NCBI RefSeq assembly: GCF_027923545.1
Contig: NZ_BROH01000011.1
Span: forward strand, 1 to 64,000
Source: Sinisalibacter aestuarii
GTDB lineage: Bacteria; Pseudomonadota; Alphaproteobacteria; Rhodobacterales; Rhodobacteraceae
Length of the DNA: 64,000 bases
Direction: 5' to 3'
This document shows, piece after piece, positions 57,677-64,000 of the stretch. The translations under genes were made by a program, and so were the position numbers. The notes beneath the pieces were generated by a model that saw only the letters and a program-made list of their open reading frames with translations, ran no database searches and was not told the DNA's origin. Position 1 is the stretch's first letter. Each line of letters begins with the position of its first letter.

Positions 57677-58774
57677 CTACTCGGCCTGCACCCGCCGGGC
57701 ATGGCGCATCTGCAGCCCGGTGCGCAGCAGGGCGCGCCATTGGGCAAGGCGGCTCTCGAACACCTGCCCGAAGGCGAGCGTCAGGGTCAGCGTCAGGGTC
57801 AGCAGGATCGCGTCGTCCAGACCGGCATGGCCGGTTTTCAGCGGCATCGCCGCGAGAAACTGCAGCACCGGATAATGCACCAGATAGACCGAGAAGCTGC
57901 GGCCCGCGAGCCAGCGGATCGCCGGGGCGATCCGGGCTGCCGCACGGTCCGACGCCAGCCCGGCGATACCTGCGAGATGGGCCGTGACCATGAGCCCCAG
58001 CAGGAAATTCCACAGGAACTCGTTGGAAAAGCGCAGCGTCAACGCGCGGTCGATCCCTGCTGTCATATCGTAGAGCGTCGCCGGCAAGCCGGTGGCCAGC
58101 GCCAGCGCATAGCCGAGCACCGGCAGCGCGGCCAGGGCCGCCGCCGCCACACCGCGCGGCAGGCGCTGCCGGGTGATTGCCAGATGCAGCGCCACGCCCA
58201 TCAGCCAGGCCGGCATCAGGATCAGGATGTTGACCCCGAACAGCAGCACGCCCGCCAGCAGCAGCACGATCCGCCGCGGCCCGCGCAGGTAAAAGGCGAC
58301 GGCGAACAGAGCGTAATAGGCCGCCTCGTAGGAAAGCGACCAGAACGGGCCGTTCGAGCCGAGCCGCGCGGCGAGGCCGCTCCACTCGTTCGAAAAGGTA
58401 AGCCCGCGCAGCAGCATCTCCCACAACGGCATCGGATGAAAAAAGGCGCTGGCGTAGATCTCGGGCGAGCGCGGCGCACCGAACCGGTCGAGCATGAAGC
58501 CCAGAACCAGCGCCGGCAGCGCCACCGAGACGAGCCGGGTCAGGCGGTCGAAGGTGAAATCGCCCAGCGTGGCCCGCTTGGTGATCGCCACATGGCTGAT
58601 CACGAAGCCCGAGATGACGAAGAACACGATCACCGCGTCGCTGCCGAGGTTCAGCTCGCGCACCCAAAGCCAGCGGCCCCCGGTGAAGCGGCTGTAGCCG
58701 AAATGCGACAGCACCACGATGAAGGCCGCGCCGAAGCGCAGCGCATCGAGATAGAGGGAGAAGCCGCGCGTCAT
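57677..58774 (-). CDS. Acyltransferase 3 family membrane protein
   Basis: Protein of 365 residues with about ten membrane helices. The family start YLDALRFGAAFIVVLSHFGY includes the conserved His in SHF; VIVFFVISGFVISHV follows, with LVHYPVLQFL near the end. Such proteins O-acylate sugars or lipids at the inner membrane. Its start overlaps the sterol-desaturase stop (ATGA). A run of LTLTLTLTL near residue 330 comes from a short 6-base tandem repeat. Confidence 0.9.
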   Translation of the reverse strand: MTRGFSLYLDALRFGAAFIVVLSHFGYSRFTGGRWLWVRELNLGSDAVIVFFVISGFVISHVAITKRATLGDFTFDRLTRLVSVALPALVLGFMLDRFGAPRSPEIYASAFFHPMPLWEMLLRGLTFSNEWSGLAARLGSNGPFWSLSYEAAYYALFAVAFYLRGPRRIVLLLAGVLLFGVNILILMPAWLMGVALHLAITRQRLPRGVAAAALAALPVLGYALALATGLPATLYDMTAGIDRALTLRFSNEFLWNFLLGLMVTAHLAGIAGLASDRAAARIAPAIRWLAGRSFSVYLVHYPVLQFLAAMPLKTGHAGLDDAILLTLTLTLTLAFGQVFESRLAQWRALLRTGLQMRHARRVQAE

Positions 58775-59763
58775 TTCTCGGCCGGCTGCGTCTCTTGCGC
58801 CGGACGCTCCGCGGGCGCGGGCGGCGAGCCGGAAATCCGCCCGGCAAGGCGCGCGATCTGCCGGCCGCTGTCTTTCAGCGGCACCAGCATCGCGTTGGTC
58901 AGGCTGTCATGGCGCTGGCGCAGACGATTGCCCTTGCTGTCGGCAAGGCCGAATTCGAGCTGCTCCTGCCCCTGCGGCACATAGAGCGTGCCAAAGATCC
59001 AGTCCCACAGCGCGAGGATCTCGCCGTAATTCTTGTTGTGATGCCGGGGATCGAGCGAGTGGTGCACCTGGTGCTGGGCGGGCGAGATCACGATATGCTC
59101 CGCCCACCGCCCGAAGCTCAGCCACACATGGGTGTGGCGCAGGTTTGCCCCCGCGATGTTGAACAGCGCATAGCCGGCATTGATGCCGAACAGCGCGGCA
59201 AAGCCCGGCGCCTGGCCGAACAGCGCCATCAGCACCCCTTGCAGAATGCCGATCAGAACGCCCTTGGTGAAGGTCGCGATCAGGTCATAGACCGGGTGGC
59301 GGCGGAACACGGTGATCGGGGTCATCACCTCCGCCGAATGGTGCAGCGCGTGAAACGGCCACAGGATGCGGCTCTCGTGATGCACCCGGTGCACCCAGTA
59401 GGTGCCGAAATCGGCCGTCACGAGCAACAGGAGCGCAATCACCACCGGGTGGAACGGCGGCAGATGCGACGGCCCGCCCAGCCCGTTCATCACCATCTGC
59501 GCCAGCGCCACGCTGGAGAAGAGATAGCCCACGATCCCCGCCGCTGCGAACATCCGGTTCACGACGAAGACCTTCAGATCGACGATATGCGAGGCGTGAA
59601 AGTAGACCGATTTCGGCAGCAGCCAGGAGATGAAGGATTGCTCCACACGCCGCACCCTGTAGATCGCGAAGGCGATCACGATCGTGACCAGCAGATAGAC
59701 CGGCCAAAGCCGGCTGTCCGGCCCCATCAGCAGGTCGTAGACACCGGAGAAAAACGCGCCCAT
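58771..59763 (-). CDS. Sterol desaturase / fatty acid hydroxylase superfamily protein
   Basis: Protein of 330 residues with four or so membrane helices and the iron-binding histidines of the family: HRVHH, HALHHSAE and HQVHHSLDPRHH. It probably hydroxylates or desaturates a lipid at the membrane; substrate unknown. The start at 59763 with MGAFFSGVYDLLMG is preferred to one 14 codons upstream. It is co-translated with the acyltransferase, suggesting a joint lipid modification. Confidence 0.9.
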   Translation of the reverse strand: MGAFFSGVYDLLMGPDSRLWPVYLLVTIVIAFAIYRVRRVEQSFISWLLPKSVYFHASHIVDLKVFVVNRMFAAAGIVGYLFSSVALAQMVMNGLGGPSHLPPFHPVVIALLLLVTADFGTYWVHRVHHESRILWPFHALHHSAEVMTPITVFRRHPVYDLIATFTKGVLIGILQGVLMALFGQAPGFAALFGINAGYALFNIAGANLRHTHVWLSFGRWAEHIVISPAQHQVHHSLDPRHHNKNYGEILALWDWIFGTLYVPQGQEQLEFGLADSKGNRLRQRHDSLTNAMLVPLKDSGRQIARLAGRISGSPPAPAERPAQETQPAEK

Positions 59764-59982
59764 GGGAAATGCCTCTGTCACCTGGCGTTTCTGTTTCGAC
59801 GACAATCATCGGCGCCAAGTCTGGCAAGACTATGGCCTGACAGGTCTTATTCTTGGGCAGGCGCTCCGCCACAACAGCCGATCTGAATTTCGCCGAGCTA
59901 CGTCCCGGCCGCGAGGTTTGCTCTTGCGCATCCACTCAGCGACGAGGAGGCAAGATGCGCCTGCAAGGCGGCCAGGCGGCGC

Positions 59983-60996
59983 TCACCGCCGGTTGCTGTG
60001 ATAGCGCCGTGGCTGGCGGGTCTTGCGCGAAACCATATGGGCCGCCTTGGGCGGCGCGATCTCGGGCAGGGCATTGCCGGGCAGCGCCACCTCGCGCTCG
60101 CTCTCTTCCAGCAGGTAGTCGAGAAAGGCCTGGCCCGCATTGGTGAGCCGCTTGCCCCGGCGATGCACCGCATACCAGCGCCGCCGCAGCGGGAACCCCT
60201 CGACATCCAGCAGCGCCAGCTCGCCCGCCGCCAGCTCCAGCCGCAGCGAATGGAGCGAAAGGTAGGCCACGCCGAGGCCCGAAAGCACGCCGTGCTTGAT
60301 CGCCTCGCTGTCGTCGAACTCCATATGCGCGCCCAGCGTCACCCCCGCCGCCGCGCAGAGCGATTCCACCGCCGCCCGGGTGCCCGATCCGGCCTCGCGG
60401 CGGATCACGTTTTCCTCCGCCATCCGCCCCAGCGGGATGTGGCGGCGGCCCACCAGCGGGTGATCGGGGCGGGCAACGAAGACGATGACGTTTTCAAGGA
60501 ACGGTTCGGCGATCACCGCCTCCTCTTCCGGCGGGCGGCCCATGATGTAGAGATCGTCGGCATTGTTCGCCATCCGCGCCAGCAGGGTTTCGCGGTTGGT
60601 GATCTGCAAACGCGGCTCGACGCGCGGGAAGCGGCGCTTGAACTGGCCGAGAAGCTCCGGCAGAAAATATTTTGCCGTCGAGACCACCGCCACCGATAGC
60701 GGCCCCGCCACCGCGCGGCTCATATCGTCCAGCGCCGCCTCCATCTCGGCGATCCGCGCCAGCACATCGCGCGAGGCCGCCGCCACCACTTCGCCGGCGC
60801 GGGTAAGCTGGAGCGCCTTGCCGATCTGTTCGGTGAGCGGCTGGCCGATCTTCTCTTCCAGGGTCTTGACCTGCATCGACACCGAAGGCTGCGTCAGGTG
60901 CACCTCCTCAGCCGCGCGGGTGATCGAGCCGAGCCGTGCCACGGCCTCGAACAGCCGCATCTGCTGGACGGTGGGCGGGATGATCTTTGCCATCAA
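59983..60996 (-). CDS. cbbR: CbbR, LysR-type regulator of the cbb operon
   Basis: Protein of 337 residues. The N-terminal helix-turn-helix is in [20 protein letters not shown], and the C-terminal effector domain has [21 protein letters not shown]. It is divergent from cbbL across 119 bases. CbbR proteins sense metabolites such as RuBP or PEP and activate the Calvin-cycle operon. The second ATG (60993) is an alternative start. Confidence 0.94.
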   Translation of the reverse strand: MMAKIIPPTVQQMRLFEAVARLGSITRAAEEVHLTQPSVSMQVKTLEEKIGQPLTEQIGKALQLTRAGEVVAAASRDVLARIAEMEAALDDMSRAVAGPLSVAVVSTAKYFLPELLGQFKRRFPRVEPRLQITNRETLLARMANNADDLYIMGRPPEEEAVIAEPFLENVIVFVARPDHPLVGRRHIPLGRMAEENVIRREAGSGTRAAVESLCAAAGVTLGAHMEFDDSEAIKHGVLSGLGVAYLSLHSLRLELAAGELALLDVEGFPLRRRWYAVHRRGKRLTNAGQAFLDYLLEESEREVALPGNALPEIAPPKAAHMVSRKTRQPRRYHSNRR

Positions 60997-61019
60997 TATT
61001 TCTCTATGTGTTTCATCAA

Positions 61020-61033
61020 AACAATCTATTGTT
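61020..61033. promoter_or_regulatory. Inverted repeat in the cbbR-cbbL gap, candidate CbbR site
   Basis: AACAAT-CT-ATTGTT is a perfect 6-bp inverted repeat, 24 bases from the cbbR start and 83 before cbbL. It sits in an AT-rich block, where ATATTTC occurs on either side. LysR-type sites are imperfect palindromes in exactly this kind of gap, so this is a reasonable candidate; the promoter elements were not defined. Confidence 0.45.
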
Positions 61034-61115
61034 CTATATTTCGCGCGTCAAATACCTTGCCCTCATCGGCCCGGATCGCGGGCCAACGCGATGCATAGGG
61101 AGGAAGACGACCGCC

Positions 61116-62534
61116 ATGGCGAAGACTTACAACGCAGGTGTGAAGGAGTATCGGGAAACATACTGGATGCCCGATTACACGCCGCTCGACACCGATTTCC
61201 TGGCCTGCTTCAAGGTCATCCCGCAGGAAGGCGTGCCGCGCGAAGAAGCCGCCGCCGCCGTGGCCGCCGAAAGCTCGACCGGCACCTGGACCACGGTCTG
61301 GACCGACCTGCTCACCGATCTCGACTATTACAAGGGCCGCGCCTACGCGATTGAAGACGTGCCGGGCAATGACGAGGCGTTCTACGCGTTCATCGCCTAC
61401 CCGATCGACCTGTTCGAGGAAGGCTCGGTGGTCAACGTGCTCACCTCGCTGGTGGGCAACGTGTTCGGCTTCAAGGCCGTGCGGGCGCTGCGCCTCGAAG
61501 ACGTGCGCGTGCCGATTGCCTATGTCAAAACCTGCGGCGGCCCGCCCAACGGCATCCAGGTCGAACGCGACAAGATGAACAAGTATGGCCGCCCGATGCT
61601 CGGCTGCACGATCAAGCCGAAGCTGGGCCTCTCGGCCAAGAATTACGGCCGTGCCGTCTACGAAGTGCTGCGCGGCGGCCTCGACTTCGCCAAGGACGAC
61701 GAGAACGTGAACTCGCAGCCCTTCATGCGCTGGCGCGACCGCTATGACTACGTGATGGAAGCCATCCAGAAGGCCGAGGCGGAAACCGGCGAGAAGAAGG
61801 GATCGTACCTCAACGTCACCGCGCCGACGCCGGAGGAGATGTACAAGCGCGCCGAATACGCCAAGGAGCTGGGCGCGCCGATCATCATGCACGATTACCT
61901 GACCGCCGGCTTCACCGCCAATACGGGCCTCGCCAACTGGTGCCGCGATAACGGGATGCTCCTGCATATCCACCGCGCCATGCACGCGGTGATCGACCGC
62001 AACCCCAACCACGGCATCCACTTCCGCGTGCTGACCAAGATGCTGCGCCTCTCGGGCGGCGACCATCTGCATTCGGGCACGGTTGTGGGCAAGCTCGAAG
62101 GCGACCGCGCGGCCACGCTGGGCTGGATCGACATCATGCGCGACAGCTTCATCAAGGAAGACCGCTCGCGCGGCATCATGTTCGACCAGGACTGGGGCTC
62201 GATGCCGGGCGTCTTCCCGGTGGCCTCGGGCGGGATCCATGTCTGGCACATGCCGGCGCTGGTTTCGATCTTCGGCGACGATTCGGTGCTCCAGTTCGGC
62301 GGCGGCACGCTCGGCCATCCCTGGGGCAACGCCGCCGGCGCCGCGGCCAACCGGGTGGCGCTCGAAGCCTGCGTGCAGGCCCGCAACGAGGGCCGCGAGC
62401 TGGAGAAGGAAGGCAAGGACATTCTCACCAATGCCGCCAAATCCTCGCCGGAGCTCGCCACCGCAATGGAGACCTGGAAAGAGATCAAGTTCGAGTTCGA
62501 CACCGTCGACAAGCTCGACGTGCAGCACCGCTGA
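61116..62534 (+). CDS. cbbL: RuBisCO large subunit, Form IA
   Basis: Protein of 472 residues. N-terminus [37 protein letters not shown], the catalytic TIKPKLGLS, the carbamylated-lysine motif [16 protein letters not shown], and [13 protein letters not shown] are all intact. The sequence is of the proteobacterial Form IA type, and the cbbQ gene downstream fits the IAq subgroup. It fixes CO2 onto ribulose-1,5-bisphosphate. The ATG at 61116 is supported by GGGAGGAAG. Confidence 0.97.
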   Translation: MAKTYNAGVKEYRETYWMPDYTPLDTDFLACFKVIPQEGVPREEAAAAVAAESSTGTWTTVWTDLLTDLDYYKGRAYAIEDVPGNDEAFYAFIAYPIDLFEEGSVVNVLTSLVGNVFGFKAVRALRLEDVRVPIAYVKTCGGPPNGIQVERDKMNKYGRPMLGCTIKPKLGLSAKNYGRAVYEVLRGGLDFAKDDENVNSQPFMRWRDRYDYVMEAIQKAEAETGEKKGSYLNVTAPTPEEMYKRAEYAKELGAPIIMHDYLTAGFTANTGLANWCRDNGMLLHIHRAMHAVIDRNPNHGIHFRVLTKMLRLSGGDHLHSGTVVGKLEGDRAATLGWIDIMRDSFIKEDRSRGIMFDQDWGSMPGVFPVASGGIHVWHMPALVSIFGDDSVLQFGGGTLGHPWGNAAGAAANRVALEACVQARNEGRELEKEGKDILTNAAKSSPELATAMETWKEIKFEFDTVDKLDVQHR

Positions 62535-62617
62535 TCCGATCCCGCAGCAACACCGGCCCCGGGGCGACGCGCGAACAGCGCCGGGGCTGACCAGAGACAT
62601 CCGAAAGGAGCCACATC

Positions 62618-62974
62618 ATGGCTGACATGCAGGACTACAAATCATCGCTCGCCGACGTCACGAGCCGCAAGTTCGAAACCTTCTCCTACCTGCCGGAGAT
62701 GACCGACGAACAGATGCGCAAGCAGGTTGAATACATCGTCTCGAAAGGCTGGAACCCGGCCGTCGAACATACCGAGCCGGAAAATGCCTCCGGCAGCTAC
62801 TGGTATATGTGGAAGCTGCCGATGTTCGGCGAAACCGATGTCGACCGTATCCTCGGCGAATGCGACGCCTGCCACAAGGCGCATCCGAACAACCATGTGC
62901 GCCTCGTCGGCTACGACAATTACGCCCAGTGCAAGGGCACCGAGATGGTCGTCTATCGCGGCAACCCGGTCTGA
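62618..62974 (+). CDS. cbbS: RuBisCO small subunit
   Basis: Protein of 118 residues with [18 protein letters not shown] and [12 protein letters not shown], the conserved small-subunit blocks. It assembles with CbbL as an L8S8 enzyme. It starts 83 bases after cbbL with AAAGGAG upstream. Confidence 0.97.
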   Translation: MADMQDYKSSLADVTSRKFETFSYLPEMTDEQMRKQVEYIVSKGWNPAVEHTEPENASGSYWYMWKLPMFGETDVDRILGECDACHKAHPNNHVRLVGYDNYAQCKGTEMVVYRGNPV

Positions 62975-63030
62975 GCACAGCGCCCCGGCCCGGCACCGCG
63001 CCGGACCGGGGCACCTTGAGGGAGGCAATC

Positions 63031-63840
63031 ATGACCAAGCACGACGCAGATCAGTTCACCGTCAAGCGCGAGCCCTTCTACAAGGAAGTCGGCGGCGAGG
63101 TCGCGCTCTATGAAGCGGCCTATGCCCGGCGCATGCCGGTGATGCTGAAAGGGCCGACCGGCGCGGGCAAATCGCGCTTCGTCGAATACATGGCCTGGAA
63201 ACTGGGCCGGCCGCTGATCACCGTCGCCTCCAACGAAGACATGACCGCGTCTGACCTGGTGGGCCGCTTCCTGCTCGATAAGGACGGCACCAAGTGGCAG
63301 GATGGCCCGCTGACCACCGCGGCCCGGATCGGCGCGATCTGCTATCTCGACGAGATCGTCGAGGCCCGGCAGGACACCACGGTGGTGATCCACCCGCTGA
63401 CCGATCACCGCCGCCAGCTTCCGCTCGACAAGAAGGGCGAGCTGATCGAGGCACACCCGGATTTCCAGCTCGTGATCTCCTACAACCCCGGCTACCAGTC
63501 GCTGATGAAAGACCTCAAGCAGTCGACCAAGCAGCGCTTCGCCGCGCTCGATTTCGACTATCCCGGCGCCGAACTGGAAGCCGAGATCGTGGCCGCGGAG
63601 ACCGGCGTCGATGCCAAGACGGCGGGCAAGCTGGTGCAGATCGCCCACCGCTCGCGCAACCTCAAGGGCCACGGGCTCGACGAGGGGATCTCGACCCGGC
63701 TGCTGGTCTATGCCGGGCAGATGATCGCGGAGGGTGTGAACCCCAACGCCGCCTGCAAGATGACGCTGGTCACCCCGCTGACAGACGACCCCGACATGCG
63801 CGAGACGCTGCAGGCGGCGGTGGAAACCTTCTTCGTCTGA
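63031..63840 (+). CDS. cbbQ: CbbQ, AAA+ RuBisCO activase subunit
   Basis: Protein of 269 residues of the MoxR family. Walker [21 protein letters not shown] lies near residue 35; Walker B is [11 protein letters not shown]; sensor [12 protein letters not shown]. It forms hexamers that, with CbbO, remove inhibitors from RuBisCO. GGGAGG sits just before the ATG at 63031. It follows cbbS by 56 bases. Confidence 0.95.
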   Translation: MTKHDADQFTVKREPFYKEVGGEVALYEAAYARRMPVMLKGPTGAGKSRFVEYMAWKLGRPLITVASNEDMTASDLVGRFLLDKDGTKWQDGPLTTAARIGAICYLDEIVEARQDTTVVIHPLTDHRRQLPLDKKGELIEAHPDFQLVISYNPGYQSLMKDLKQSTKQRFAALDFDYPGAELEAEIVAAETGVDAKTAGKLVQIAHRSRNLKGHGLDEGISTRLLVYAGQMIAEGVNPNAACKMTLVTPLTDDPDMRETLQAAVETFFV

Positions 63841-63852
63841 CGCAGCGCGAGA

Positions 63853-63891
63853 GGCGTTTCGAAACGCCTTCCCGAGCCGCTTCGAAGCGGC
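63853..63891 (+). other. Two perfect hairpins between cbbQ and cbbO
   Basis: GGCGTTTCGAAACGCC (63853-63868) and GCCGCTTCGAAGCGGC (63876-63891) are perfect palindromes 7 bases apart, each with TTCGA at the centre. No strong T run follows. They may act as mRNA stabilisers, processing sites or a partial terminator setting the cbbQ/cbbO ratio. Confidence 0.6.
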
Positions 63892-63917
63892 TTTCCCGAA
63901 ACCCCGAGGAATGTCCG

Positions 63918-64000
63918 ATGACCATCGACCTCGAAGACTACCGCGCCTGCTTCGCCAAGGCCCCGGAAGGCACCTTCGACAATGTCGAGGCGATCTTCCA
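63918..64000 (+). CDS. cbbO: CbbO, RuBisCO activase adaptor, N-terminal end
   Basis: The frame starts ATG at 63918 (MTIDLEDYRACFAKAPE) with CCGAGGAA about 8 bases upstream and continues past the window. Only 27 codons are seen, so the name relies on position after cbbQ. The full protein would carry the VWA domain that recognises RuBisCO. Confidence 0.7.
   Translation, partial: MTIDLEDYRACFAKAPEGTFDNVEAIF

Overview
The window is high-GC alphaproteobacterial chromosome, most likely Rhodobacteraceae/Paracoccaceae. The signs are ChvG-ChvI followed by a short HprK, RapZ, EIIA and HPr cluster, a methylsuccinyl-CoA dehydrogenase of the ethylmalonyl-CoA pathway, split HisG/HisZ, DUF2125, and Form IA RuBisCO with CbbQ/CbbO. 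Assignments come from reading translations and motifs; no database search was run.

Layout. 0-12 kb: the end of etfA, a GFA protein, a DUF6473-like protein, a 3-hydroxyacyl-CoA dehydrogenase, an acyltransferase, the regulatory phosphotransferase/ChvGI cluster (minus strand), pckA and mcd. 12-18 kb: an M23 peptidase, an ExbB/MotA-like plus OmpA/MotB-like pair, ChaC and DUF2125. 18.1-23.9 kb: a same-strand run of XpaC, TelA, a DUF2927 lipoprotein, an SPFH-GYF protein, a small protein and a zinc-ribbon membrane protein; this looks like a membrane-stress complex. 24-35.5 kb: Hsp20, a PfkB sugar kinase, Dtd, HisG-HisZ-HisS, SlyX, DnaE, a geranylgeranyl-reductase-like flavoprotein, TrxC and tRNA-Ala(CGC).

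35.5-57.6 kb: an integrated mobilizable element next to tRNA-Ala. It carries a large serine recombinase whose reading frame runs into the antisense strand of the tRNA, a VirD4/TraG-type coupling protein, and a MobA/MobC relaxase pair at the far end. I see no mating-pair-formation genes. Its cargo is a defence island: a DNA methyltransferase-McrB-McrC operon and a minimal CBASS (CD-NTase plus SLATT effector) on the opposite strand. It also has an ArdC-like antirestriction protein, an HTH/Fic pair with a strong, palindrome-laden promoter, and a 989-residue secreted LamG-repeat protein. A non-coding stretch at 41.4-42.3 kb contains a 40-bp direct repeat with a hairpin.

57.6-64 kb: host sequence resumes with an acyltransferase-3/sterol-desaturase pair, then divergent cbbR and cbbLSQO (cbbO cut by the window end).

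How the genes work together: the core genes link carbon assimilation (ethylmalonyl-CoA pathway, gluconeogenesis, Calvin cycle) with envelope and PTS-type sensing. pckA and the sugar kinase share a nearly identical LacI-type palindrome, which suggests one regulator. The strongest candidates for new biology are the methyltransferase-McrBC operon, the CBASS pair, the XpaC/TelA/SPFH operon and the repeat region at 41.7-41.9 kb.
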